64,000 nt of DNA from assembly GCA_004298065.1 (NCBI GenBank), contig SCRL01000069.1, positions 1-64,000 on the forward strand, read 5' to 3'. The number at the start of each line of letters is the position of its first letter. The first letter of the stretch is position 1. Source of the DNA: Gammaproteobacteria bacterium (GTDB lineage Bacteria; Pseudomonadota; Gammaproteobacteria; Acidiferrobacterales; Sulfurifustaceae). Below are positions 9,350 to 24,238 of the stretch, piece after piece. The notes under the pieces are model-generated. The model did no database searches. It was given only the letters and a program-made list of their open reading frames with translations, and had not been told where the DNA came from. Position numbers and translations under genes: made by a program.

Positions 9350-10834
9350 TCAGCGCGCAAGCTTCTGATCCAGCAACAGGTTGAGCGTCAGCCGCACGCC
9401 AAAACCGGTGATATCGCTTGGGATATGCGCCAGCCCGCCCTTGTGATTGCCGGAAGCCAGGTCCACGTGCACCCAATCCGGATCGTTGGTTAAAAACTGT
9501 TTCAGAAATACCGCCGCCAGGATGTGGTCGGCGTCGTTGTCGAGGGTGCATTGCTTGATGTCGGCGACGTCGCTCTTGAGCGCTTCCTTGTAATCGTCCG
9601 GCAGCGGAAACGGCCACACACGCTCGCCGGATGTCTCTCCCGCGGCGATCAGCGTGGGAATCAATTCCGTGCGGTTGGTCAGCGCGCCGCTCATGCGTGT
9701 GCTGAGCGCGCCGATGCAGGCGCCGGTGAGGGTCGCGTAGTCGATGACGAGTTTCGGCTTCGCGCGCGAGGCGAGCGTGAGCGTGTCCGCGAGAATCATG
9801 CGACCCTCGGCGTCCGTGTGCATCACCTCGACGCTCTTGCCGTTGGCGGCCTTGACGACGTCATTCTGTTTGTAACTCTTCGGACCGATGTGGTTCTGCG
9901 CCAGCGCCATCCAGCAGTCCACAGGGAAATCCGCTTTCAACTCGGTGAGCGCCAACAGCGTGCCGAGGGCGACCGCCGAGCCCTGCATGTCCTCGTGCAT
10001 GCCGTGCATGTACTTGGCGTTTTTCAGATTGGTGCCGCCGGTGTCGAAGCAGATGCCCTTGCCGACGAGCGCGAGCGGCGTTTTCGCGGATTTCTTCTTT
10101 GGTATGTAACGCAGGTGCAGGATGCCGGCGTCCAGCTCGGGACTGCCCTGGGCCACGGCCAGAAACGCGCCAGCGCCGAGTTTTTTCAGTTTCGCGAGGT
10201 CCAGAAACTCGGCCTTCCAGCCGTAGCCGCGCGCGAGCTTCTCGACGCGTTTGCGATAATTGCCCGGCGTCAGTTCATTCGGCGGCAGCGCGGTGAGGTA
10301 GCGCGCAAGGTTGTTGCCGCGCGCCTCGGCCACGGTGCGGGCGTAGCCATGCTTCGTCGCGTGACCATATATATGTATTTCGCGCAGCCGTGCGGCCTTC
10401 TCCGGTTCACTCTTATAGGTCGGTAACCGGAAATCAGCCGCCAAGGCCGCCGCAACGAACGCCTCGCAGGCGCGCCCGGCGGCATCGGGTTTGAGGCCGA
10501 AGCAGGCGAGGGTAAGCGCCACGGGCGCGGGCGGTTGCTGGGCGGCAAGCGCCTTGCGTGCCTGAGTGAGGCGATCGAAGGCCGATTGGTCGGGTCCGGC
10601 TGCAAGCAGCGTAATGCGCGTGCCACGGGTGTTCGGCAGCTGGGTATGAAACGACTCACCGGGCTTGAGCTTATGGTCGGCGTCTCTCAGGCGCTGTTTA
10701 AGCACCGCACCATAGGGGAGACCGGCTACGTCGAAAGCAGGATCGAGCAGGCAAATGAGGTGCGCGCTGGCATCTGCTTCTTTTGTTCCCAATATGCGAG
10801 CATCCTGCGTGATCTTGGCGGTATTGAGCTGCAT
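9350..10834 (-). CDS. Leucyl aminopeptidase family protein (M17)
   Basis: About 494 residues from ATG 10834. The C-terminal half has the M17 catalytic signatures: VGKGICFDTGG with the active-site Lys, and MHTDAEGRMIL, a variant of NTDAEGR in which Asn is replaced by His. It removes N-terminal residues from peptides using two metal ions in the cytoplasm. GGA lies 6 nt before ATG 10834; in-frame ATGs at 10870 and 10900 are alternatives, but 10900 runs into a repeat element. A single gene, not an obvious operon member. Confidence 0.85.
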   Translation of the reverse strand: MQLNTAKITQDARILGTKEADASAHLICLLDPAFDVAGLPYGAVLKQRLRDADHKLKPGESFHTQLPNTRGTRITLLAAGPDQSAFDRLTQARKALAAQQPPAPVALTLACFGLKPDAAGRACEAFVAAALAADFRLPTYKSEPEKAARLREIHIYGHATKHGYARTVAEARGNNLARYLTALPPNELTPGNYRKRVEKLARGYGWKAEFLDLAKLKKLGAGAFLAVAQGSPELDAGILHLRYIPKKKSAKTPLALVGKGICFDTGGTNLKNAKYMHGMHEDMQGSAVALGTLLALTELKADFPVDCWMALAQNHIGPKSYKQNDVVKAANGKSVEVMHTDAEGRMILADTLTLASRAKPKLVIDYATLTGACIGALSTRMSGALTNRTELIPTLIAAGETSGERVWPFPLPDDYKEALKSDVADIKQCTLDNDADHILAAVFLKQFLTNDPDWVHVDLASGNHKGGLAHIPSDITGFGVRLTLNLLLDQKLAR

Positions 10835-10887
10835 TGTTGTTCCATCGATGATTTTTTGTGTAAAAGCCATTTTTGCGTCCATCAGCA

Positions 10888-10962
10888 CCGCAATCGGCAC
10901 ATTGCGTCCTCAGCTTCGTAAACGGTACCTCCCTGTACCACTTCTCATGTGCCGCGGTTTTC
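10888..10962. repeat. CATCCCTGT-type intergenic repeat copy
   Basis: The segment CACCGCAATCGGCACA is shared exactly with 53342-53357, and GTGCCGCGG follows after an inserted unit containing GGTACCTCCCTGTACC. It belongs to the family also seen at 49198-49322 and 53325-53382. Confidence 0.5.
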
Positions 10963-11168
10963 CAAAAATACCACTGAAGTCAATGCCTTGACCCCATTAC
11001 GCAAAAAACAGATCATACGTGGCCTAATTTAGCACGACGATAGGACGTTCCTTCGGCTTTTGCCGATCTTCCTGCTCGAATCGGCTGACTTTCACGCAAC
11101 CGACTGCGCAGGTCCCGGATTTTCAGCGGGATGAGCATGAGGTTTATCTAGGAGAAGGAGCACAAGCC
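10963..11168. other. Gene-free leader region before aceE
   Basis: No convincing coding frame. It presumably holds the promoter of the pyruvate dehydrogenase operon, but I see no clear -35/-10 pair. A small TCGGC-TTTT-GCCGA stem lies at 11053-11066, and AGGAGAAGGAG just before 11169 is the aceE ribosome site. Confidence 0.4.
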
Positions 11169-13847
<2,679 letters not shown>

Positions 13848-13860
13848 CTAAAAAACATCT

Positions 13861-13929
13861 ACCGCAAAGACGCGAAGGCGCAAAGGAAAGGCATGTGGAA
13901 AATCTTTGCGTTCTTTGCGCCTTTGCGGT
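13861..13929. repeat. GCGCAAAG-type palindromic repeat between aceE and aceF
   Basis: A left arm (13861-13890) of GCAAAG/GCGAAG units and a right arm (13904-13929) of CTTTGCG units are mutually inverted, forming a long imperfect hairpin inside the operon. It could stabilise the aceE mRNA 3' end or reduce downstream expression. Confidence 0.65.
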
Positions 13930-13953
13930 GAAGAACTAAATACGAAAAATCAA

Positions 13954-15366
<1,413 letters not shown>

Positions 15367-15371
15367 TTCCG

Positions 15372-17174
<1,803 letters not shown>

Positions 17175-17255
17175 TCTGCACCGGCCCGGTCTCCCGGGCT
17201 TCGACTCCAGGGATGGAGGAGGTAGGCGGCGTCGGGAACAAGCCGCCGAGAGGTT

Positions 17256-17261
17256 ATAATC
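17256..17261 (+). promoter_or_regulatory. Possible -10 box of argG
   Basis: TATAAT, preceded by GGT, lies 50 bp before the argG ATG. No clear -35 is visible. If used, transcription would begin near 17268, at the foot of the hairpin at 17267-17286. Confidence 0.35.
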
Positions 17262-17266
17262 TACCG

Positions 17267-17299
17267 GCCCCGGCAACCGCCGGGGCTGCTTATTTTTTG
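17267..17299 (+). terminator. Rho-independent terminator after lpdA, close to argG
   Basis: GCCCCGGC pairs with GCCGGGGC around AACC, followed by TGCTTATTTTTTG. It should terminate the pdh operon. It ends only 12 nt before the argG start, so an argG promoter at 17256 would place this stem at the mRNA 5' end. Confidence 0.75.
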
Positions 17300-17311
17300 A
17301 ACATCGCCTCC

Positions 17312-18529
<1,218 letters not shown>

Positions 18530-18532
18530 TCC

Positions 18533-18841
18533 ATGAGCTTCAAGAACGTCGAAGTCAAAAAGAAGGCCAACGTCTATCACGGCGGCAAGGTCACGAGCCG
18601 CACCGTTGTCACGCCGCAGGGTGAGATGAAGACGCTCGGCGTGATGCTGCCCGGCACCTACCGCTTCAGTACCCAGGCGCCCGAGGTGATGGAAATCACC
18701 CAGGGCCACTGCCGCGTAAAGCTCGCCGACCAGCAGACCTGGACCGACTACCCGGCCGGCAGCAGCTTCACCGTGCCTGGCAATTCGCACTTCGAGATCG
18801 AAGTTACCGACTTGCTCGATTACGTCTGTCACTTTGGCTGA
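18533..18841 (+). CDS. ppnP: Pyrimidine/purine nucleoside phosphorylase PpnP
   Basis: 102 residues, a single small cupin domain of the DUF1255 (YaiE) family. Recognisable blocks are KANVYHGGKVTSRT, LGVMLPG, YPAGSSF and HFEIEV. The characterised family phosphorolyses nucleosides to base and ribose-1-phosphate. It follows argG by 3 nt, so the two are likely co-transcribed although the functions are unrelated. Confidence 0.9.
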   Translation: MSFKNVEVKKKANVYHGGKVTSRTVVTPQGEMKTLGVMLPGTYRFSTQAPEVMEITQGHCRVKLADQQTWTDYPAGSSFTVPGNSHFEIEVTDLLDYVCHFG

Positions 18842-18873
18842 ACCGGGCATTTTGTTTGTAGAGAGGTAACGTC

Positions 18874-19269
18874 GTGCGCGTGCTGCATACCATGATCCGG
18901 GTCGGTGACCTCGACCGTTCCATTCGCTTCTATACCGATGTCCTCGGCATGAAATTGCTGCGCCAGCAGGACTACCCGGACGGCAAGTTCACGCTGGCGT
19001 TCGTGGGTTACGGTCCGGAATCGGAACATGCCGTGATCGAGTTGACCTACAACTACGGTGTCGAGAAATACGAACTCGGCTCCGCCTTCGGCCATATCGC
19101 CCTCGAAGTCGAGGACGCCTACAAGGCCTGCGAGGAGATCAGGAAGCGCGGCGGCAAGGTGGTACGCGAGGCCGGACCGATGAAGCATGGCACGACGGTT
19201 ATCGCCTTCGTGGAAGACCCGGACGGCTATCGCATCGAATTGATACAAAAGGGATCGCGTCGTGGCTGA
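18874..19269 (+). CDS. gloA: Lactoylglutathione lyase (glyoxalase I)
   Basis: 131 residues. It isomerises the methylglyoxal-glutathione hemithioacetal. The expected metal ligands are visible: His near residue 5 (LHTM), Glu in VIELTYN, His in FGHIALEV and Glu in GYRIELIQ. It starts at GTG 18874, preceded by GAGAGGTAAC. Its stop overlaps the next gene's start by 8 nt, and three further genes follow with overlaps, so it is probably the head of a five-gene unit ending at 20870. Confidence 0.94.
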   Translation: MRVLHTMIRVGDLDRSIRFYTDVLGMKLLRQQDYPDGKFTLAFVGYGPESEHAVIELTYNYGVEKYELGSAFGHIALEVEDAYKACEEIRKRGGKVVREAGPMKHGTTVIAFVEDPDGYRIELIQKGSRRG

Positions 19270-19519
19270 AAATAGCAGTAGTGGTCTTCTGGGTTGGCTC
19301 GATCGTATACCCCTGGGGCTTCTGACGATCGGTGCCGTATTGCTCGGGCTCGCGCCGTTCCTGCCCGAGCCGCACCTGTGGGAGAAGCTCAAAATGCTCG
19401 CGGCTGGGACGTTGAAGCGGCCAATCGACATCTTCGACCTCGCGATGCACGCCTCGTTACTCCTCCTGCTCGGACTCAAACTTTTCCGCCAATGGAACCG
19501 GCGGCACAGACCCGGATAA
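19262..19519 (+). CDS. Small two-helix membrane protein
   Basis: 85 residues starting at GTG 19262 inside the end of gloA. It has two hydrophobic helices (about 17-32 and 64-75) around an amphipathic segment with PEPHLWEKL and KRPIDIFDL, motifs I recall from small conserved proteins of unknown role. It ends with a basic tail and overlaps the next gene by 28 nt. The function is not known; context suggests co-expression with the arsenosugar-type genes. Confidence 0.65.
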   Translation: MAENSSSGLLGWLDRIPLGLLTIGAVLLGLAPFLPEPHLWEKLKMLAAGTLKRPIDIFDLAMHASLLLLLGLKLFRQWNRRHRPG

Positions 19520-20223
19520 CGCCGGGCGCGTCGAGCGTGCGTTTGTCCGTGGCCGTGATTCTGCCGGTTCGGAACGAGGCGGCTGTCCTCGAAGCGGCGC
19601 TGGCTGACCTGCTGGTCCGGCACGACCCCCTTGAAGTCATTGTCGTCGATGGCGGCAGCCACGACGCTTCGCGTGCGATTGCCGACGGTTTTTCTTCACG
19701 CTATCCAGTGCGGGTGTTCAATGCGCCCGCCGGGCGGGCATTGCAGATGAACGCCGGTGCCGCTGCGGCGCGCGCCGATATCCTGTTGTTCCTGCACGCC
19801 GACACGCGCCTGCCACCGAATGCGTTCGAGCGGGTACGCGACGCGATCGGCAGAGGGCATGTCTGGGGACGGTTCGACGTGCGCCTCGACGGTGCGCCGT
19901 TTGCCTATCGCGTCATCGAAGGGCTCATGAACCGCCGCTCGGCGCTGACCGGCATCGCCACCGGCGACCAGGCGATCTTCGTGCGCCGCGATGTCTTCGA
20001 GTCCCTCGGCGGTTACGTGCCGATCGCGCTGATGGAGGACATCGAGCTTTCCCGCCGCCTGAAGCGGCGGGATCGCCCGGCGCGCATTACCGATCCCGTG
20101 AAGACGTCGGCACGGCGCTGGGAGCGCTACGGCATTGTCCGGACCGTGTTGCGCATGTGGGGGTTGCGGTTTCTTTACTGGGTTGGCGTTTCACCGGCAC
20201 GTCTGGCACGCTGGTATCCATGA
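19492..20223 (+). CDS. TIGR04283-type arsenosugar biosynthesis glycosyltransferase family 2
   Basis: 243 residues from ATG 19492. It is a GT-A fold family 2 glycosyltransferase: VAVILPVRNEAAVL opens the nucleotide-sugar domain, VIVVDGGSHD and LFLHADTRLP give the acidic metal site, and a C-terminal amphipathic segment follows. This small GT type is habitually paired with the next gene's family near ArsS in arsenosugar clusters. The sugar donor and acceptor are not known from sequence. It overlaps the next gene as ATGA. Confidence 0.8.
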   Translation: MEPAAQTRITPGASSVRLSVAVILPVRNEAAVLEAALADLLVRHDPLEVIVVDGGSHDASRAIADGFSSRYPVRVFNAPAGRALQMNAGAAAARADILLFLHADTRLPPNAFERVRDAIGRGHVWGRFDVRLDGAPFAYRVIEGLMNRRSALTGIATGDQAIFVRRDVFESLGGYVPIALMEDIELSRRLKRRDRPARITDPVKTSARRWERYGIVRTVLRMWGLRFLYWVGVSPARLARWYP

Positions 20224-20870
20224 GCGTCTCTTCGCATATCCTGCGCCAGCCGCAACTGGCGCTGTTCGCCCGACAGCCCGTGGCCGGGCAGACAAAGACG
20301 CGCCTGCAGCCGGACTACCCGCCGGTGCGGGCGGCCGAGATCGCGGCGTACCTGATCCGCGCCACCGCCGAACTCGCGGTGTCGTCCTGGCCGGGCGATG
20401 TCTATCTGTACGGCGCGCCGGATGCGGAGCATCCGCTGTTTCGCGAGCTGGCGCGCGACCTGGGAATCGCGCTCGCCGCGCAGCGCGGCGCCGACCTGGG
20501 TGAGCGGATGCTGAACGCGCTGCGCGACGGGCTTGCACGGCGTAACGCCGCCGCGATTCTCGGTTGCGACGTGCCGCACTGCAGCTGGGACCTGCTCGAT
20601 CAGGCCAACGATTGGCTGGCGCAGGGCCGCAACGTCCTTGGCCCGACGGAGGATGGCGGCTACTATTTCATAGGCCTGAGCTGCGACCGTCCCGAACTGT
20701 TTACCGACATCCCCTGGGGCACGCCGGGCGTGCTGCCCCGAACGCTGGAACGGGCCGCGGCGCTTGGCATCGAGTTCGAGCAACTGCCGGCGTTGACCGA
20801 CATCGACACCGCCGCGGATCTGTGGCTGGTGTCGCAGGACTTCCCGCCGCTTCGGCAGTTCATGCGCTAA
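20220..20870 (+). CDS. TIGR04282-type (DUF2064, CofC-like) glycosyl/nucleotidyltransferase of arsenosugar clusters
   Basis: 216 residues from ATG 20220. It is a nucleotidyltransferase-fold protein: ALFARQPVAGQTKTRL is the N-terminal phosphate-binding block, ILGCDVPHC the central Asp motif, and GPTEDGGYYFIGL the family signature. It is normally found beside the TIGR04283 glycosyltransferase, with which it shares a 4-bp overlap here. A strong terminator follows. Confidence 0.82.
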   Translation: MSVSSHILRQPQLALFARQPVAGQTKTRLQPDYPPVRAAEIAAYLIRATAELAVSSWPGDVYLYGAPDAEHPLFRELARDLGIALAAQRGADLGERMLNALRDGLARRNAAAILGCDVPHCSWDLLDQANDWLAQGRNVLGPTEDGGYYFIGLSCDRPELFTDIPWGTPGVLPRTLERAAALGIEFEQLPALTDIDTAADLWLVSQDFPPLRQFMR

Positions 20871-20873
20871 AAA

Positions 20874-20905
20874 AATCGGGCGATGCCGCAGGGCATCGCC
20901 CGATT
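20874..20905. terminator. Bidirectional terminator between convergent genes
   Basis: A 14-bp perfect stem (AATCGGGCGATGCC and complement) closes a GCAG loop and is flanked by an A run on the left. It serves the plus-strand gloA unit and the minus-strand rhodanese operon. Confidence 0.85.
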
Positions 20906-20923
20906 CTGAACCAGTCCAGGCGC

Positions 20924-21730
20924 TTAACGCGCTGCGGTCTTGGCGCCCTCGGGCACAATCACGTTGAACCCGAGCAGTAGCCACTCCTGCATGCCGCCAC
21001 GATAATAGTAGAGCTTGCTCGTGGGATAGCCGAGCTTGACCAGTGCGCGAATCGCGCGCGGCGACTGGTCGCACCATGCCCCGTTACAGAACAGCAGCAA
21101 TTCCTTGGCGTGGGAGAAATCCAGGCTGAACGAGCGCCTGGTCTGGCCGAAGTCGTCGGTGCCGCGCAGATCGGAGTTGGAGAAGTTCACCGACGTGCCT
21201 CGCTTCACGCCCAGCGACTCGAGCGTCTTCGCGAATTTGGGATCGGCCTCGTTGAGCTCGAACGTCGTGAACGGGATGTTGATGGAGCCCGGGATCGTGC
21301 CTTTCTTGAACCATTCCTCGGTGCGCGCATCGAGGAGGACACCCGTGCCCTTTTCAAGCTTGTTCTTGATGAATTCGAGTAATTCCAGTTCGCCCACCGT
21401 GGCGACGCCGGGGACCGGCACCATCTCGTGCACGCAGAACGGCGGGCATTTGCGCGAGGTCTTGGCGAAACCGCCGGTGAGTGCATTCTCCTGATCCTGG
21501 ACGCGCTCGATGGTGTATTTTTTTCCATGAGCCGTAAAAGCAAGTTCGGACATGAAGGGCGTGATGCGCACCTCCTTGGTCCCGGCCGGGGGCGCTGTCC
21601 TGGGCGCCTCTTTTTTCACGACGGTTTCTGCCGCCAATGCGGCCATGGTCGAGGCCAATCCCAATACCAGGGCCGCGGTCCAACCCATCCACGGGCGGCG
21701 TTGCGCGGTCGTCATATCGTGTACCTTCAT
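20924..21730 (-). CDS. Periplasmic rhodanese-domain protein
   Basis: 268 residues. A signal peptide (about 15-34) is followed by a substrate-free N-terminal region and a rhodanese domain (about 120-250) with LLDARTEEWFKKGTIPGSINIP and the active loop FCNGAWCDQSP, which carries two cysteines. Such proteins transfer sulfane sulfur; the acceptor is unknown. GAGGTG precedes ATG 21730. It is the last gene of a three-gene minus-strand unit, 4 nt after the gene at 21735. Confidence 0.8.
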   Translation of the reverse strand: MKVHDMTTAQRRPWMGWTAALVLGLASTMAALAAETVVKKEAPRTAPPAGTKEVRITPFMSELAFTAHGKKYTIERVQDQENALTGGFAKTSRKCPPFCVHEMVPVPGVATVGELELLEFIKNKLEKGTGVLLDARTEEWFKKGTIPGSINIPFTTFELNEADPKFAKTLESLGVKRGTSVNFSNSDLRGTDDFGQTRRSFSLDFSHAKELLLFCNGAWCDQSPRAIRALVKLGYPTSKLYYYRGGMQEWLLLGFNVIVPEGAKTAAR

Positions 21731-21734
21731 GAAT

Positions 21735-22247
21735 TCACCTCTTTTTTGTCGAGAGCGAGATAATTTTCGATACCACGGGATGGAACCGCGCTGCGCCCGG
21801 GCTGTCCGTCTGGTCGTACTCTGCGCGAACCGTGTTTTTCTCTTCCGGCGTTAGCAACGAGTAGAGTGCAAAACTCGCCGGGAAAGCCTCGCGCAGTTTT
21901 GTTTCGAATGCGGCCTGGGATTCCTTCGGTGCCGGCGCGGCCGCCGGGGCCGGAGTAGGCGCCGGCGCGGCCGCCGCCTTTCTGGCGGTGGATGGTGCCG
22001 GACGCGATTTGGCCATGCTCTTTTCCAGGGTTTCGCGCTCGCGCTGTGCCTGGCCCAGCGTCTCCAGGCGGCTGCCCTCGGCCATGATCTCGCGTGTGTA
22101 GTCGTCCGCCGGCGCCGCGTGCCCTGCCTGCGGCATGGCGCCAAACGATATCAGTGCCACGATTGCCGCCGGCAATGCAGCGCGCCGGGCACCCCGAAGA
22201 TATTTGCAAGTCAGGATCGATTTCCTGTCGTGAGTCTGTTTGTGCAT
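21735..22247 (-). CDS. Secreted protein of unknown function with Ala/Pro-rich linker
   Basis: 170 residues. A signal-like hydrophobic stretch (about 24-44, ending GHAAPADD) follows a basic N-terminus. A charged helical segment (YTREIMAEGSRLETL), an Ala-Pro repeat linker (about 85-107) and a helical C-terminal region with LTPEEKNTVRAEYDQ follow. The last part looks like a small helical domain that could respond to stress or bind a partner. I do not recognise a family. It is tightly linked to the rhodanese gene. Confidence 0.6.
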   Translation of the reverse strand: MHKQTHDRKSILTCKYLRGARRAALPAAIVALISFGAMPQAGHAAPADDYTREIMAEGSRLETLGQAQRERETLEKSMAKSRPAPSTARKAAAAPAPTPAPAAAPAPKESQAAFETKLREAFPASFALYSLLTPEEKNTVRAEYDQTDSPGAARFHPVVSKIISLSTKKR

Positions 22248-22313
22248 GGCACCCCCGTGCCTGTCTCGTCAGCGTATCGGCGTTCCGGATCGGAAATTAA
22301 TACCGTCTTCGCA

Positions 22314-22520
22314 TTACTCCTCGCAGCCGGGCTCGTCGTTGTCTGAGCCGGTTTTCTTGATAGTCGTAGTGGGCGGCTGGCTGGCCTTGAGCTTGTTGCG
22401 TCCATCCGGCGGGTTGCCCGCCGCGGTCGTAACGGGTGGTGGTTCGGCGCTGTTTTCTGTCGCCGGCACCGCCGGTGTGGACGCCGCCAACCATAAGGTT
22501 GTCAATGCAACAACAGGCAT
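22314..22520 (-). CDS. Small secreted Pro/Thr-rich protein, hypothetical
   Basis: 68 residues from ATG 22520. A short hydrophobic N-terminus (MPVVALTTLWLAAS) with AVPA as possible cleavage site leads to a low-complexity Pro/Thr/Lys tail ending DEPGCEE. CTGGAG lies about 9 nt upstream. It would be the first gene of the unit leading to the rhodanese. A longer in-frame start at 22655 would place coding sequence inside the operator-like repeats, so I prefer the short form. Confidence 0.4.
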   Translation of the reverse strand: MPVVALTTLWLAASTPAVPATENSAEPPPVTTAAGNPPDGRNKLKASQPPTTTIKKTGSDNDEPGCEE

Positions 22521-22654
22521 GGTCCGCTGCTCCAGACTCGTTACCCCGCGGTACGGGATACCACCGCGAGTCGTAGGCTGAAAATGCATAGAACATGCCA
22601 GCGTATGCGTGCAGCGAAGCTGCGGATTCGCGGTCGGATTTTCTGGTCGATACA

Positions 22655-22700
22655 TGACAGCTTGTCAGAAATGACAGGGGGCACCTGACAGACGTGTCAG
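22655..22700. promoter_or_regulatory. Array of TGACA/TGTCA palindromes, operator-like
   Basis: TGACA-GCT-TGTCA (22655-22667) and CTGACA-GACG-TGTCAG (22685-22700) flank a single TGACA (22672-22676). The array lies between the arsS 3' end and the minus-strand rhodanese unit. Five half-sites in 46 bp suggest a repressor or activator site, but I cannot assign the protein. Confidence 0.45.
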
Positions 22701-22754
22701 GCGGTCATCTAACGGGCGAAGGTTCGGTCGTTATGCCAAACGGGTGAGGAAGGT

Positions 22755-23738
22755 TCAGCCGCTGAGCGCCCCGCCGCAGGACGAGCCGGCGCCGGCGGTG
22801 CAGCCCAGGCAATGCGTGCCCGTGGCGATGGCGCTGTCTTCGAGTGTCGCGGGGTCGATATCCCAGAGATGCCGCGGCATACACCCGGCGAGCGGCAGGT
22901 TCAGCATCTGGTTGAAGTCGCAGTCGTAAACGTAGCCGCGCCAGTCCACGCTCAGGAGATGCCGGCACATGAGTTCCGGTACGGTCCCGGGATTGAAGCG
23001 TTCCTCGAGCAATTGCAGGTAGGCGTCGTACTTGCCCTCGCGTTCAAGCCAGTGGGCGAAGCGATTGATCGGCAGGTTGGCGAGCGTCAGCAGGTGGGTA
23101 AACTCGATACCGAAATCCGCGTGCAGGTGCTGGCGGTAATCGGCCTCGAGCTTCGCCTGCGGTCCCGGCAGGAACGCGCCGCCGGGGTTGTACACCAGGT
23201 CGAGCATGAGCCGTTCCTGGATCCCATAACCGACGGCGTTCAACCGTCGCAGCGCCTCGATGCTCTTGTCGAATACGCCGCGCCCGCGTTGAGCGTCGAC
23301 ATTTGCGCGCGTGTAGCAGGGGAGCGAACAGACCAGACGCACGTTGCGTTCGGCGTACCACGCGGCGAAGTCTTCCTGCCCCGGTTCGAGCAGCACCGTG
23401 AGGTTGCAGCGCGCGGTGACGGAGGCGCCAAGCGCGAGAAAGCCATCCACGAAACGGCGGAAATGCGGGTTGGCTTCCGGCGCGCCGCCAGTGATGTCCA
23501 CGTCTCGGATTTCGTGCCGCTTCGCCCAGTCGAGAACGCGCGCCATCGTCTCCCAGGTCATGACTTCGGTGCGTTTCGGCCCGGCGTCGACGTGGCAATG
23601 ATGACAGGCCTGGTTGCACAACTTGCCGACATTCACCTGCAGCGTCTGCAGCGGCGCGCGCGCAAGCCGCAGGCCGTAGCGGTCGAGGCAGGTGTCAAAG
23701 GGGTTGGGCGCCAGCTGGCGCAGCGGTTGATTCGTCAC
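22755..23738 (-). CDS. arsS: Arsenosugar biosynthesis radical SAM protein ArsS
   Basis: 327 residues from GTG 23738, one base after the doxX stop. The radical SAM cluster CNQACHHC has its three cysteines at about 41, 45 and 48, followed by the family block HVDAGPKRTEVM and DITGGAPE. The C-terminus is Cys-rich (CLGCTAGAGSSCGG); homologues may have selenocysteine there, here it is encoded as Cys. ArsS joins dimethylated arsenic to the adenosyl group of SAM, the first dedicated step to arsenosugars. ArsM, which supplies the methylated arsenic, is not in this window. Confidence 0.88.
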   Translation of the reverse strand: MTNQPLRQLAPNPFDTCLDRYGLRLARAPLQTLQVNVGKLCNQACHHCHVDAGPKRTEVMTWETMARVLDWAKRHEIRDVDITGGAPEANPHFRRFVDGFLALGASVTARCNLTVLLEPGQEDFAAWYAERNVRLVCSLPCYTRANVDAQRGRGVFDKSIEALRRLNAVGYGIQERLMLDLVYNPGGAFLPGPQAKLEADYRQHLHADFGIEFTHLLTLANLPINRFAHWLEREGKYDAYLQLLEERFNPGTVPELMCRHLLSVDWRGYVYDCDFNQMLNLPLAGCMPRHLWDIDPATLEDSAIATGTHCLGCTAGAGSSCGGALSG

Positions 23739-23739
23739 G

Positions 23740-24225
23740 CTATCTATTATCTCCCAACCAGCGGCGGCGCAGCCAATGGTCGAACGACAGCTTGCCCGGA
23801 CCGCGCAGCAGCGGCACCAGCAGCAGCGTCCCGTAGAGCTGGTGCTGCGCGAGCCCGAATTCCTCCAGGCCGGGGTAGGAGACGACCGCCACAATGTTGA
23901 ACACGAACAACACGAACGCCGCGAACCGGCCACCGAGGCCGAGCGCAAGCAGCACGGGAAAGACCAGCTCCACCGCGGTTCCGAGATAGGCCGCCGCGGC
24001 CGGCGCCAGCAGCGGCACCTGGTATTCGGTTTGGAACAGCGTGATCGTCGTGGGATTCATATGGAGGAAGGGAAAACCTCCGTCCACGTTGATTTTCGTG
24101 AGCGCGGAGTCCCAGAAGAATTTGGCGGCCCAAAGCCGGACGCCTAGGTCCGCGATCGGCGCAAGGGCGTCGAGGCCGTGGATGACCGGTTTCGCGAGAT
24201 TGACGGTGCGGGTGAGCAGGGACAT
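23740..24225 (-). CDS. DoxX-family membrane protein of the bufferin operon
   Basis: 161 residues with about four membrane helices (around 25-40, 65-85, 90-115 and 125-140). The opening RLWAAKFFWDSALTKI matches DoxX-like quinone-linked membrane proteins. A DoxX gene is a regular fourth member of bufA-bufB-bufC operons, and its exact role there is not established; disulfide or redox chemistry in the periplasm is a guess. bufC ends 13 nt upstream and arsS starts immediately downstream. Confidence 0.82.
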   Translation of the reverse strand: MSLLTRTVNLAKPVIHGLDALAPIADLGVRLWAAKFFWDSALTKINVDGGFPFLHMNPTTITLFQTEYQVPLLAPAAAAYLGTAVELVFPVLLALGLGGRFAAFVLFVFNIVAVVSYPGLEEFGLAQHQLYGTLLLVPLLRGPGKLSFDHWLRRRWLGDNR

Positions 24226-24238
24226 GGCGCTTCTCCTG

